From positions 1 to 64,000 of the forward strand of contig RDYN01000042.1 of the NCBI GenBank assembly GCA_004293365.1: 64,000 nt of DNA, given 5' to 3'. The notes under the pieces are model-generated. The model had not been told where the DNA came from and searched no databases. It saw only the letters and a list, made by a program, of their open reading frames with translations. Positions 16,835 to 25,932 of this stretch are shown in pieces. How positions within the stretch are numbered: the stretch's first letter is position 1; each line of letters begins with the position of its first letter. The position numbers and the translations under genes are program-made. The stretch is from Oscillatoriales cyanobacterium. Its GTDB lineage: Bacteria; Cyanobacteriota; Cyanobacteriia; Cyanobacteriales; Microcoleaceae.

Positions 16835-18373
16835 ATGATTTACCCAATCCTGACGACGGAAGTCCGCTTTGAACAAGACATCGTACAAGTACGCCAAAGA
16901 GCTCGCCAAATAGGCGCATTGTTGGGATTCGATTCCCAAACACAAACGCGCATCGCGACAGCAGTTTCCGAAATTGCTCGCAATGCTTTTAAATATGCAG
17001 GCGGCGGCAAGGTAGAATTTTTTGTGGAAGGGGAATCGCCGCAGGTTTTTCGGACTCGGATTTCTGACAGCGGGCCGGGAATTCCTGATTTACCGACGGT
17101 TTTGGGCCCCAATTTTCGATCGCAAACTGGTGCGGGAATGGGTTTAGCAGCAGCAAAGCGGTTGATGGATGAGGTGCAAATCGATTCGGCGCCCGATCGC
17201 GGCACGGCTGTACAATTAATCAAGCAGTTTTCTAAGCTGATGCCTGCGCTGAGTGCGATCGAACTCAACAAATTACTTGACAAACTAGCACGCCAAATTC
17301 CTGAAGATCCCTACGCCGAGATTCAGCAGCAAAATCAAGAATTGCTGCGGACTTTAGACGAACTCCGCCAGCGTCAAGAAGAACTCGTACAATTAAATCA
17401 AGAACTAGAAGATACCAATCGCGGAGTCGTCGCACTTTATGCCGAATTGAACGATAAAGCCGAATCTCTCCAGCGAGAGGGCGAACTCAAAACTAGCTTT
17501 CTCTCCAACATGAGCCACGAGTTTCGCACTCCGCTAACCACAATTCTCAGTATTTCCGAAATCTTGTTAAATCGCATCGACGGAGAACTTTCGCCCGAAC
17601 AAGACAAGCAAGTAAATTTTATTCGCAAATCCGCCGAATCTCTGGCAGAACTTGTTGATGATTCGTTAGATTTAGCTAAAGTCGAAGCCGGAAAAGTAAC
17701 TGTGCGCGTGACTGATTTTGAAGTCGAAGATTTGTTCAGCGCGCTGCGCGGAATGATGCGCCCCCTGCTACCGCAAAACTCGCCCGTCAGTCTAATTTTT
17801 GAAGTGCCTCTGGAAGTACCAACGCTTACCACTGACGAGGGAAAAGTTTCTCAGATTTTGCGAAATCTGATTTCTAATGCGCTGAAATTTACCGAAGCGG
17901 GAGAAGTGAGAGTTGCGGCCGAAATGGGAGAGGGGGGAATGGTTACTTTTTCTGTTGCTGATACGGGTATTGGTATTCCGCCCGCCGACCAAACGCGAGT
18001 TTTTGAAGAATTTGTCCAAGTAGAAAATCACTTGCAGAAGGGCGTGAAAGGTACGGGATTGGGATTGTCTCTGTGTAGGAAAATGGCTGAATTTCTGGGG
18101 GGAAGTATTGAAATAGAAAGTTCGCCCGGGGTGGGTTCGACTTTTTTGGTGAATTTGCCGATCGCCTATGTTGGAGATTCAGAAGTATCTGCGGAAATTT
18201 CTGGATCTCAACCAGAGGAAACAGGGCGGGCGATGGAGAATTTGCGATCGGCTGGGCGGGATCGGACACCAAAAGTTTTGATTGTGAAGGAGCAAAAGAG
18301 TTTTTCGGTATTTGGTGAAAGACTTGCGGGCAGAAATTCATTGTACTGCGACGTGCGCCGCCAACGATGGTGA
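16835..18373 (+). CDS. Histidine kinase with N-terminal RsbT-like domain
   Basis: 512 residues. Domain 1 (1-135) is RsbT-like (VSEIARNAFKYAGGG, ISDSGPGIPDL, GAGMGLAAAKRLMDE). A coiled-coil linker (150-215) follows, then HisKA with His228 (MSHEFRTPL) and a full HATPase (LISNALKFTEA, VADTGIGIPP, GVKGTGLGLSLCRK). The C-terminal PKVLIV strand looks like the start of a receiver domain that is cut short by a frameshift after about 25 residues. GTG 16790 and ATG 16808 are also in frame, but the stretch between is AAAATCG-type repeat; ATG 16835 aligns with RsbT. Likely output arm of the stressosome, converting RsbT release into phosphorelay. Confidence 0.9.
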   Translation: MIYPILTTEVRFEQDIVQVRQRARQIGALLGFDSQTQTRIATAVSEIARNAFKYAGGGKVEFFVEGESPQVFRTRISDSGPGIPDLPTVLGPNFRSQTGAGMGLAAAKRLMDEVQIDSAPDRGTAVQLIKQFSKLMPALSAIELNKLLDKLARQIPEDPYAEIQQQNQELLRTLDELRQRQEELVQLNQELEDTNRGVVALYAELNDKAESLQREGELKTSFLSNMSHEFRTPLTTILSISEILLNRIDGELSPEQDKQVNFIRKSAESLAELVDDSLDLAKVEAGKVTVRVTDFEVEDLFSALRGMMRPLLPQNSPVSLIFEVPLEVPTLTTDEGKVSQILRNLISNALKFTEAGEVRVAAEMGEGGMVTFSVADTGIGIPPADQTRVFEEFVQVENHLQKGVKGTGLGLSLCRKMAEFLGGSIEIESSPGVGSTFLVNLPIAYVGDSEVSAEISGSQPEETGRAMENLRSAGRDRTPKVLIVKEQKSFSVFGERLAGRNSLYCDVRRQRW

Positions 18374-18419
18374 ATATTTGCGATCGGCTAGTCTTGAGAC
18401 TTATGGCATAAATTTTTGA
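18271..18419 (+). pseudogene. Remnant of a receiver domain after the kinase
   Basis: The kinase frame enters a receiver-like strand (PKVLIV) without the usual acidic pair, then stops at 18373. Another frame over about 18342-18419 reads TCAANDGEYLRSASLE, resembling the second-helix region of receiver domains (AANGEEALRLA), and stops at 18419. This suggests a frameshift and loss of the rest. The similarity is short, so it is tentative. Confidence 0.4.
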
Positions 18420-18872
18420 TTGATAGTCAACCGCAGATGTAAGGTAGATAAACCCAGATCGACGCAGATAATTTGAAGATTGATCGGGCGGCGGTTGAAA
18501 CCGCGTCTACATAAACGAAGTTTATTTAATTTGCAACAGCATTTAACTTTGTGCTGTAAAATGTAGCAGTTCTCAGTTGCCGACTATACCGTAGGGACTG
18601 AGACTGTGCTTTTGTTCGTGTTTGCGATCGGCTAAAATCCATGATAAATCTCGTTCTTATACCATTTTTCTAAAATCGTGCAACACTCTTCGACCCCCCC
18701 TAGCCCCCCCGCTGTATTGCGGGGGAAGAATACTGTTGCATTCTTTTTTTAAATTGGTATTAGCAAAATATCGATAAAAAATAATGCAACTGTAGGTAAG
18801 ATGCGAACCCACATAGAATCAGCCCTTCCCAATTGTTAAATCTAAAATCTAAAATCCAAAATCTAAAATCGC
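18420..18872. other. Spacer before the MBOAT gene, with repeats
   Basis: About 450 bp without a gene. It contains one copy of the GCGGTTGAAACCGC repeat (about 18487-18511), a C-rich/G-rich short inverted repeat near 18695-18727, and an AAATCTA heptad repeat at 18838-18871 ending just before the start codon. Confidence 0.6.
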
Positions 18873-20345
18873 ATGACTTTCATTTCCCTTCAATATGCCC
18901 TGTTTTTGTTAGTTTTGTTCGCGGCTTACTGGTTGGTTCCCCTGCGGTGGTGGCGGCTGTTTGTCATGCTGGCGGGAAGTCTGATTTTTTACGCTTCGCT
19001 GCAAATTTGGTACATTCCTCTGCTGTTAATCGGTGTTGTGTTTAATTACTGCTTGGCGATGGCGATCGGGGAACCTTTGGATTGGCGGATTGCTAATGAA
19101 TCTTGGAATCGCCGGCGCTTGTTGGTACTGTGGCTGGGAATAGGGCTGAATGTGTTGCTGCTGCTGGGTTTTAAGTATGTACCTTTTTTCTTGAGTTCGA
19201 TCGGCACTTTGTTAAATTGGCCTGTTGCTTTAGATAGCGCTAACTGGGTAAAAACTCACGTCATCGCACCCCTGGGATTGAGTTTCTTTTGCTTTGAGTG
19301 TATTGCTTATTTGATTGACGTGTACCGAGGCGCGCCGGCTGCTACTTCGCTGCTGCACTTTGCTGCTTACAAGTTGTTTTTTCCGAAACTAATTTCCGGG
19401 CCCATTACTCGCTATCATAACTTGATATATCAACTGAAATCCCAGAAATTTCCGACGCCCGATCGCATTTCTGAGGCCCTTTGGACGATCGCCTTCGGTG
19501 CAGTAAAAAAAGGTCTTTTCGCCGACAACTTGGGAATTTATGTCGATTTAAGCTTTACCAACTTGCAGCGGGCGGGAAGCGAGGATTTGTGGCTGGCGAT
19601 TGTTGCTTACGGGCTGCAACTTTATCTCGACTTTAGCGGCTACGTTGACATGGCGCGCGGTACTGCTTTGCTGCTGGGTTGGTATTTGCCGCCAAATTTT
19701 GATTTTCCTTATTTTAGTACCAGCATCGCTGATTTTTGGCGGCGCTGGCACATGACTTTGGGGGATTGGCTGCGGAATTATTTGTATTTTCCCTTGGGAG
19801 GTTCGCGCGTTGGTTTGTGGCGCACTTGTCTGAATTTATCTCTGGTGATGTTAATTGCGGGAATTTGGCACGGGGCGGCTTGGGGATTTATAGTGTGGGG
19901 AGGTTTGCACGGTTTGGCTTTGGCGGTGCACCGGGTGACGGATGTGACTTTTAAGAAGTTGCGGATCGAGTTTTTGTGGGAAAATCCGATCGGAATGGCA
20001 ATGGGTTGGCTGTTAACTCAAACGATGGTTTTTGGTAGTTGGATATTTTTCCGGCTTCCCGATTTAAAGAATTCGGGATGGGCGATTTCGCATTTGTGGG
20101 GACATCCTGCTGACGTGCAGTTTTCGCATAAAGTTTATGTGGAAGCTTTGGGTTTGGAAAGAATACATTTAACGTGGATATTGGCTGCTGTGGCTGCGGC
20201 GATGCTGGGGAATTATGCGTTGAGTCGGGCTTTGAAATTGGAGTTAAATTGGCCCGTGAAATTGGTGTTGGTGCCGCTTTGTTTGTATGCGGTTTGGATG
20301 TTGGCCCCGGAGGGCGGTTTGCCTTATATTTATTTCGATTTTTAG
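18873..20345 (+). CDS. MBOAT-family membrane O-acyltransferase (AlgI-like)
   Basis: 490 residues with about ten membrane spans. MBOAT landmarks are the conserved polar motif DFWRRWHMTLGDWLRNYLYF (His293) and the catalytic His333 in MLIAGIWHGAAWGFI, with DFSGYVDMARG before them, as in alginate acetyltransferase AlgI and D-alanyl transferase DltB. The family moves acyl groups across the membrane to extracellular polymers, so acetylation of an exopolysaccharide is a reasonable inference. The usual periplasmic SGNH/AlgX-type partner is not adjacent. ATG 18873 directly follows a heptad repeat; no Shine-Dalgarno is evident. Full length, ending YIYFDF. Confidence 0.9.
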   Translation: MTFISLQYALFLLVLFAAYWLVPLRWWRLFVMLAGSLIFYASLQIWYIPLLLIGVVFNYCLAMAIGEPLDWRIANESWNRRRLLVLWLGIGLNVLLLLGFKYVPFFLSSIGTLLNWPVALDSANWVKTHVIAPLGLSFFCFECIAYLIDVYRGAPAATSLLHFAAYKLFFPKLISGPITRYHNLIYQLKSQKFPTPDRISEALWTIAFGAVKKGLFADNLGIYVDLSFTNLQRAGSEDLWLAIVAYGLQLYLDFSGYVDMARGTALLLGWYLPPNFDFPYFSTSIADFWRRWHMTLGDWLRNYLYFPLGGSRVGLWRTCLNLSLVMLIAGIWHGAAWGFIVWGGLHGLALAVHRVTDVTFKKLRIEFLWENPIGMAMGWLLTQTMVFGSWIFFRLPDLKNSGWAISHLWGHPADVQFSHKVYVEALGLERIHLTWILAAVAAAMLGNYALSRALKLELNWPVKLVLVPLCLYAVWMLAPEGGLPYIYFDF

Positions 20346-20351
20346 GAAACG

Positions 20352-20625
20352 GGGCGGTTGAAACCGCGTCTGTACATACCAAACCCACCTCCGCGGGTTC
20401 AAGAAACCGGGCGGTTGAAACCGCGTCTGTACAGACGAAACCCACCTCCGTGGGTTGAAGATAAGTTTGATTCCCTGTAAGGTGCGCATTGCGCACCATT
20501 CTTTAGTCCGCGGAGGCGGACATCGTTTGTATAGATGCGGTTTCAACCGCCGAATCTTCTTGGTGCTTTGGTGCGCATTGCGCACCCTACGAATATATTG
20601 AGGTGCGCATTGCGCACCCTACAAC
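20352..20625. repeat. Cluster of GCGGTTGAAACCGC and GGTGCGCATTGCGCACC repeats
   Basis: Two tandem units built on GGGCGGTTGAAACCGCGTCT lie at 20352-20460, with a reversed relative around 20535-20560. Three copies of the palindrome GGTGCGCATTGCGCACC lie at about 20480, 20571 and 20601. They fill the gap between two convergent genes and could serve as bidirectional terminators. Confidence 0.85.
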
Positions 20626-21443
20626 TGATAGGAACACCAGTCACTCCAGCTACCGACATAGAGTTTAGCATCGGGAATTCCGGCGATTTCTAAGGAGAGT
20701 AAATTTACGCAAGCTGTCACCCCGGAACCGCAATAAACGATGATTTCTTCGGCTTTTTCTAATTCCGCCCACCGCTGTTTTTGTTCGGAGGTCGATCGCA
20801 CTTTTCCAGTTTCATCCGTCACCCCTTGCCAAGGGTAGTTGACAGCACCCGGAATGTGGCCTGCAATGGGGTCGATCGGCTCCCGCAAGCCCTCGTATCT
20901 CTCACTTTCTCGCGAATCAACCAAAACCGTCTCCGGCAAGTCTTTTCGCTCTTTTACAGCCTCAATGTCAACCGCCATATCCGGCTGCAATTTCACCACG
21001 AATTTACCCTCGCGGGGTTCCGACAAAGTATTTGTTACCGGATATCCCGCCGCTTTCCAGGCGCTGAAACCGCCGTCTAACAAAGCGACTTTGCTGTGTC
21101 CCATGTATCGCAGCAGCCACCACAAGCGAGATGCAAAAGCCAGCCGCGAATCGTCATAAGCCACGACTAAAGTTTCTGATGAATTAATGCCGATCGCGCT
21201 CAATTTCTCAGCTAATTCTGCAATATTTGGCAGCGGGTGTCTGCCGCCGTGCGTGCCAACTACACTAGCGAGATCTCGGTTTAAATCTAAATAGAAAGCT
21301 CCGGTAATATGACTTTCTTGATATTGTTTTTGTCCTAATTCTGCGTCAGCGAGAGCAAACCGACAGTCCACAATTACAACTTGCGGATTTTGGGTATTGG
21401 CGGCCAACCATTCAGCGGAAACAATTAAATTGTTGTCATTCAT
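20619..21443 (-). CDS. sseA: Thiosulfate/3-mercaptopyruvate sulfurtransferase (rhodanese)
   Basis: 274 residues with two rhodanese domains. The N-terminal inactive domain carries IVDCRFALADAE and LVVAYDDSRLAFASRLWWLL; the C-terminal catalytic domain has the loop CGSGVTAC with Cys238. The loop CGSGVT is typical of 3-mercaptopyruvate sulfurtransferases (SseA), while classical rhodaneses usually have CRxGxR/K; hence the SseA preference. Transfers sulfane sulfur to cyanide or thiols, probably cytosolic. ATG 21443 begins MNDNNLIVSAEWLA. Convergent with the MBOAT gene across a repeat cluster. The actual donor in vivo is unknown. Confidence 0.9.
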   Translation of the reverse strand: MNDNNLIVSAEWLAANTQNPQVVIVDCRFALADAELGQKQYQESHITGAFYLDLNRDLASVVGTHGGRHPLPNIAELAEKLSAIGINSSETLVVAYDDSRLAFASRLWWLLRYMGHSKVALLDGGFSAWKAAGYPVTNTLSEPREGKFVVKLQPDMAVDIEAVKERKDLPETVLVDSRESERYEGLREPIDPIAGHIPGAVNYPWQGVTDETGKVRSTSEQKQRWAELEKAEEIIVYCGSGVTACVNLLSLEIAGIPDAKLYVGSWSDWCSYQL

Positions 21444-21520
21444 AACTATTCTAATTTGGGGTGGGACATCGACAATTACACATAAATACCCAATAAACCA
21501 GAAGATATAGGCTAATTCTT

Positions 21521-21723
21521 AGGTATGTAGTTGCGCTTCAGCGCTCTTTCTTATATAGCGGTTTTCAGAAAGATGAGGTATGACTGACAGCTTGTAGAAC
21601 CTATCAACGTATAGGGTTCTCGAACCAACAACATCCGCGAATCTTTTTGAGAAAGGCTATACCTCATCTTTTTGAGAAAGGCTATATATGCAACAAAGAG
21701 CGCTGAAGCGCAACTACGTACCT
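21521..21723. repeat. Nested MITE-like elements
   Basis: The outer inverted repeat is 29 bp with one mismatch (21521-21549 with 21695-21723, core GTAGTTGCGCTTCAGCGCTC). Inside its loop sits a second element with imperfect 29-bp ends (21552-21580 with 21660-21688, core AAGATGAGGTA/TACCTCATCTT). The outer family occurs as a simple hairpin at 46529-46577, and the inner family recurs at 27852-27950. Confidence 0.85.
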
Positions 21724-21744
21724 TTCGTTGCGTCCAGAACTAAT

Positions 21745-22740
21745 TTATCGAGAAGGAGTTGCTTTCTGAGGTTCTGCTTTTTCGGAATTGGCTTTCTTAG
21801 GATTAGGTTTTTCGGAGCTTTCTTTTTCGGAATTGGCTTTTTTAGAAGTTGGTTTCTCCGGTTCTGCTTTTTCGGAATTGGCTTTCTTAGAAGTAGCTTT
21901 TTCTGCTGTTGCGGGAGTTGGCTCTAGGGGAGGTGGATTTACTGCTGATTCTTGAGCGTAAAGCAGATATTTTTGATACTCAATTACTTTTGTCTGAGCT
22001 AGTTCGTGGTTGGCGCTGGATACGGGTACTCTTCTCATCAACGATACCGCTTCTTGCCAGCGATCGACAACGATCGCCCAATCTTCCTTCGTTTTTGCCA
22101 CTCGCCCTAACTCTGCTGCTTTGAGGGCGCTGTTAACGGCCTCTCGAAAGGTATCCGGTACAGTTGCTACATTGGCAGTTTCATCTGGATTCTGCCCCGC
22201 AGTGGCTGGCGGCTCGTTTAACATCTTACTGACAAAGGCCACCACGGCGATCGCCAACAAACCCGTTACCAGCCCGACGACAATGAAAGTCGATCGCAAT
22301 CGGTTCTCAAATGCAGCCAATTCCGGCGATTTCTCCTCATCCATATTTGTACTCTCCCCTTCTGTGCGATCGTCCATATTAGCAACATTAGCAACCGCAA
22401 TATTTGGGACAGCTTCTCCCGCAAAGTTGTGTGGTTCCAAAATACTGCTCTCCAAACTAAACTCTTGACTCCAAACAGCCCCAATCTCACCGCTTTCTCG
22501 CCCCTCAACCTTCACTTTCCGAATCGACTTCGGCTGCAAATCTGTCAGTTTTTCACGGACAAAATCAACTAATATATCTTCTATCGGTAATTGCTCGGCC
22601 TCCAAAATTACATCCAAACAGTCGCCGTCGAGATTCGCGGAGGCTGTGATGCCTTCTGATTGTAAGTTGCTGTTGAGCCAAGATGCGATCGCCTGTGGAT
22701 TTCCCTGCTTGGCAAGTTCCTGAAAATTAAGCTCTGTCAT
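21745..22740 (-). CDS. Membrane-anchored protein with Lys/Glu/Pro repeat tail
   Basis: 331 residues. The N-terminal ~85 residues (MTELNFQELAKQGNPQAIAS onward to AVWSQEFSLE) belong to a domain seen repeatedly in cyanobacterial proteins of unknown function. A single membrane segment (about 145-167, FIVVGLVTGLLAIAVVAFVS) follows, then a helical extracytoplasmic part, and a C-terminus of about 55 residues made of repeats on the theme SKKANSEKAEPEK. The tail is highly charged and low complexity, and the repeated codons look recently expanded. ATG 22740 is used; the extension from 22788 runs into spacer repeats. Function unknown. Confidence 0.75.
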   Translation of the reverse strand: MTELNFQELAKQGNPQAIASWLNSNLQSEGITASANLDGDCLDVILEAEQLPIEDILVDFVREKLTDLQPKSIRKVKVEGRESGEIGAVWSQEFSLESSILEPHNFAGEAVPNIAVANVANMDDRTEGESTNMDEEKSPELAAFENRLRSTFIVVGLVTGLLAIAVVAFVSKMLNEPPATAGQNPDETANVATVPDTFREAVNSALKAAELGRVAKTKEDWAIVVDRWQEAVSLMRRVPVSSANHELAQTKVIEYQKYLLYAQESAVNPPPLEPTPATAEKATSKKANSEKAEPEKPTSKKANSEKESSEKPNPKKANSEKAEPQKATPSR

Positions 22741-22782
22741 AGCTCGACACCTGATAATGCAGAAAGGAAGGAAGAAGTCATT

Positions 22783-22838
22783 AGTCATTAGTCATTAGTC
22801 ATTAGTCATTAGTCATTAGTCATCAGTCATTAGTCATC
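22783..22838. repeat. Heptanucleotide tandem repeat (GTCATTA)
   Basis: Eight or so copies of AGTCATT, one variant with C, upstream of the Lys/Glu-rich protein gene, followed by a short GGAAGAA run (22840-22856). The 525-bp spacer 22741-23265 otherwise holds only the palindromic repeat at 23007-23061 and presumably the glmU promoter. Confidence 0.85.
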
Positions 22839-23006
22839 AGGAAGAAGGAAGAAGGAATGAAAAAGTCACGAAACAATAGTTTTTTTTAGCTGAAAAGAGC
22901 ATAACTGAAATTCAACGAACAGTATAATCTATATAATCGCTCTCGGTAAATTCAAGCTCAAAGATGCAAATTATCACTCTCGCTCCCCCTTGCATCCCTC
23001 GGGGAA

Positions 23007-23061
23007 GGACTGAAGTCCTTACTACGAACAGAACTCAGGTTCGTAGTGAGGACTTCAGTCC
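23007..23061. repeat. GGTTCGTAGTGAGGACTTTAGTCC family repeat (copy 1)
   Basis: Inverted pair: GGACTGAAGTCCTTACTACG at 23007 and its near-complement at 23039-23061, separated by 9 nt. First of about ten loci of this family in the window. Confidence 0.9.
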
Positions 23062-23265
23062 TCAGCAATTTGATACCGCGCGCAACTCCAAGATACCGCA
23101 AGCATCGCCTCTCAAACCGACATCTGGCTGCAAAAAGACCTGCGGCGCCTGGATTTGAGATTGGAGATTAAAAAATTGTGCGATCGCACCACCACCGACG
23201 GACAGCGAGTGATATCATCATTTAGTCAATATTCTAGTTTTTATAGCAAATAGCTCGATCGCACA

Positions 23266-24651
23266 ATGATAGCAATAGCAATTTTAGCTGCTGGACGCGG
23301 CACCCGCATGAAATCTGACTTGCCCAAAGTTCTTCACGAATTGGGCGGGCGATCGCTAGTTGAGCGAGTCCTCCAAAGCTGTCAAGAAATTGAAATTTCC
23401 CGGCGACTTGTCATCGTCGGTTATCGAGGCGAACTCGTTAAACAAGCGCTGATTGGAGATCAAGAAATATCCGAAAAATCCGATTTCCCTCCCCTAGAAT
23501 TTGTCGAACAAACCGAACAATTAGGAACAGGCCACGCCATCCAGCAATTGCTGCCTCACTTACAGGGATTTTCAGGAGATTTGCTGGTATTAAATGGCGA
23601 TGTACCTTTGCTGAGAGCAGAAACTATCAAACAATTGATGGCAACTCATCAACAGCACCAAAACTCTGCTACTATATTGACAGCTAATTTGCCGAATCCT
23701 CAAGGATACGGGCGAGTATTTACTGACAGTCAAAACTTAGTGCAGCAAATTGTCGAAGACCGCGATTGTACAACAGATCAAAAGCAAAACCAGCGAATTA
23801 ATGCAGGTGTTTACTGTTTTCACTGGCCGCATTTAGAGAAAATTTTGCCAGATTTGAAAGCAGACAATGACCAAAAAGAATATTACCTAACTGATACGGT
23901 AAGTATTCTCTCTCCCGTGATGGCGGTGGATGTTGAAGATTATCAAGAAATCTTGGGAATTAACGATCGCAAACATTTAGCCACAGCTTCCGATATTTTG
24001 CAAGGGCGGGTAAAGGATAAGTGGATGAGGGCGGGCGTGACGCTGATCGATCCCCAAAGCATCACGATCGATGATACCGTAGAGTTGCAGCCGGATGTGG
24101 TAATTGAACCGCAAACCCATCTGCGGGGGAAAACTTCGATCGGCTCAGGAAGTCGCATCGGGCCCGGTAGTTTGATTGAAAACAGTCAAATTAAGGAAAA
24201 CGTGACTGTGCTTTATTCGGTAATTTCGGACAGTATGGTGGCGGAAAATGCGCGAATTGGCCCCTACGCACACTTGCGGGGACACGCGCAAATAGGGGCC
24301 AACTGTCGCGTCGGCAATTTTGTAGAATTGAAAAATGCTCAACTAGGCGATCGCACGAATGTCGCTCACTTGTCCTATTTAGGCGATGCGACTTTGGGAG
24401 AAAAAGTCAACATCGGCGCTGGGACAATTACCGCCAATTACGACGGCAAAAACAAGCACAAAACTCAAATAGGCGATCGGAGCAAAACAGGTTCCAATAG
24501 TGTCTTGGTGGCGCCGATAACCTTGGGAGAAGATGTTAATGTAGCTGCGGGTTCTATAGTAACAGAAGATGTGCCCAATGACTGCTTAGTAATTGCCCGT
24601 TCCCGCCAAGTTGTCAAACCAGGTTGGAAGTTGAAAGATGGAAACAAATAA
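23266..24651 (+). CDS. glmU: Bifunctional GlmU (GlcNAc-1-P uridyltransferase / GlcN-1-P acetyltransferase)
   Basis: 461 residues; makes UDP-GlcNAc for peptidoglycan and other polymers. N-terminal Rossmann-type pyrophosphorylase ([20 protein letters not shown], residues 6-25; [17 protein letters not shown]) and a C-terminal left-handed beta-helix from about 250 with hexapeptide repeats and the acetyltransferase signature ([31 protein letters not shown]). Full length. ATG 23266 gives the expected [10 protein letters not shown] start. Cytosolic, normally trimeric. Followed by a palindromic repeat that overlaps the next gene. Confidence 0.97.
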   Translation: MIAIAILAAGRGTRMKSDLPKVLHELGGRSLVERVLQSCQEIEISRRLVIVGYRGELVKQALIGDQEISEKSDFPPLEFVEQTEQLGTGHAIQQLLPHLQGFSGDLLVLNGDVPLLRAETIKQLMATHQQHQNSATILTANLPNPQGYGRVFTDSQNLVQQIVEDRDCTTDQKQNQRINAGVYCFHWPHLEKILPDLKADNDQKEYYLTDTVSILSPVMAVDVEDYQEILGINDRKHLATASDILQGRVKDKWMRAGVTLIDPQSITIDDTVELQPDVVIEPQTHLRGKTSIGSGSRIGPGSLIENSQIKENVTVLYSVISDSMVAENARIGPYAHLRGHAQIGANCRVGNFVELKNAQLGDRTNVAHLSYLGDATLGEKVNIGAGTITANYDGKNKHKTQIGDRSKTGSNSVLVAPITLGEDVNVAAGSIVTEDVPNDCLVIARSRQVVKPGWKLKDGNK

Positions 24652-24655
24652 CTAG

Positions 24656-24750
24656 GCTTGTAGTGAGGACTTTAGTCCGCAAAAAGAACTAGGTTTGATC
24701 GTTCGGACTTTACTCCGCATAATTTTTACTAAAGTCCTCATTACAAACAC
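24656..24750. repeat. GGTTCGTAGTGAGGACTTTAGTCC family repeat overlapping a gene end
   Basis: A degenerate pair (GGCTTGTAGTGAGGACTTTA at 24657 and ACTAAAGTCCTCATTACAAA near 24728) lies after glmU. Its right arm encodes the last residues (around CNEDFSKNYAE) of the minus-strand protein ending at 24710. Confidence 0.8.
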
Positions 24751-25498
24751 TTTCGTGCGATCGCGCGTGCAGGTAGTTATTAATCGCTTTGGCGATTTCT
24801 AGTTGCTTGTACGGGCTCATAGTGTGGGGAAGGGATATGCGATCTCCTCCACTAACTAACAGTCTGACTTCGTACCAAACATCATGATCCCGATCTTTTG
24901 TGCGATCGACTTCCACCCCATAAATGTCGCACAGAGAGCGTTGAATTACTTTACGTGCCAACAAACCCCGCCGTTTAACAGTCAAGGTGTTGGAAGTTCC
25001 ATAGAAGCTGTAGGTTTCTTTATTTCCCAAGACGATGACTCCGACTGCTGCGAGCACAAATATGCCTCCTGTCCATCCCAACCAGCGATCGTCTTGGCTT
25101 AAGCGCAGCAAGCGATGTTTTGCATTCTTAACAAAAAAATTGATGTCCGAAGCAGCAGCGTCTTTATTCCCCCAGTTAGTCGAGTTAGCACTGAAAGGAA
25201 CATCCCCAACCTTCGTCACAAGTACAACTCTGCTTTTGGAGCCAAATCTTTCAACTTTAGCTCCCTGCAAAGCAGCAAGCTGAATTTCTTGGATGTTCGA
25301 TCCCAGTAAGTGCGATCGCACCAACTGACAATTTCCTTGTTTTTCGTGCGATCGCTGGCAGCTCAAAGTTGCTGCATGATAGTCAAAAGTCAGCCCGATC
25401 AGTCCAAATGTCATTAATAAACAACTAGGGAACCAAAAATCTAATATGCTTTTAGTCTGAATTATTAGTTCCGTTGCTGTGTACTTGATTATTTTCAT
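24710..25498 (-). CDS. Membrane protein with PH-like C-terminal module, paralogue A
   Basis: 262 residues, member of the array at 24.7-30.4 kb. A short amphipathic N-terminus (MKIIKYTATELIIQTKSILDF) and membrane helix 1 (24-42) precede an extracytoplasmic domain with two conserved Cys (TLSCQRSHEKQGNCQL). Membrane helix 2 (about 148-167) follows, then a cytoplasmic module of about 90 residues containing NTLTVKRRGLLARKVIQRSL and GDRISLPHTM, resembling bacterial PH-like domains. Function unknown; the paired Cys suggests a disulfide outside the membrane. The C-terminal dozen residues are encoded by the adjoining palindromic repeat, so the native end may have been replaced. ATG 25498 is clear. Confidence 0.75.
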   Translation of the reverse strand: MKIIKYTATELIIQTKSILDFWFPSCLLMTFGLIGLTFDYHAATLSCQRSHEKQGNCQLVRSHLLGSNIQEIQLAALQGAKVERFGSKSRVVLVTKVGDVPFSANSTNWGNKDAAASDINFFVKNAKHRLLRLSQDDRWLGWTGGIFVLAAVGVIVLGNKETYSFYGTSNTLTVKRRGLLARKVIQRSLCDIYGVEVDRTKDRDHDVWYEVRLLVSGGDRISLPHTMSPYKQLEIAKAINNYLHARSHESVCNEDFSKNYAE

Positions 25499-25932
25499 TT
25501 ACTTCACCTTTTAAATCCAAAACTGATGTTACAGATCGACTTCCCGACCAGGCTACGTCAAATTGTTAAGTTATATATTATTGGAAGCGATCCTATAGGA
25601 TAACCCTTTTTATCTTGCTAATAGGCTAGCACTAAAATGTCTAACCGACAACAAATGTCGCGAGTTCACCTGCGGCTGCGTTTGAGAGACCTTTCCGTGA
25701 TTTAAGGAGATGAATCTGAAAAATATATTAATTATTTCATTGGGAGTGAAACCTTAGCTTTATAGCGCGATTGTACAGGAAGTAATGGCTAACAAAAATG
25801 AAGAAAACTTTATAATGTAACAGAATGTAAAGATTATTAGCGCCTACCTAAGTATCGTTAATTATTGATTTGGGCGATTCAGCCAAGAGGGATAGCTGCG
25901 CCGCGCGTACTTAAAGTCGCAGGTGCATTCAT
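25499..25932. other. Spacer between paralogues A and B
   Basis: 434 bp, AT-rich. The small palindrome ATCCTATAGGAT lies near 25591. No frame, RNA or family repeat recognised; presumably promoter of gene A and 3' region of gene B. Confidence 0.4.
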
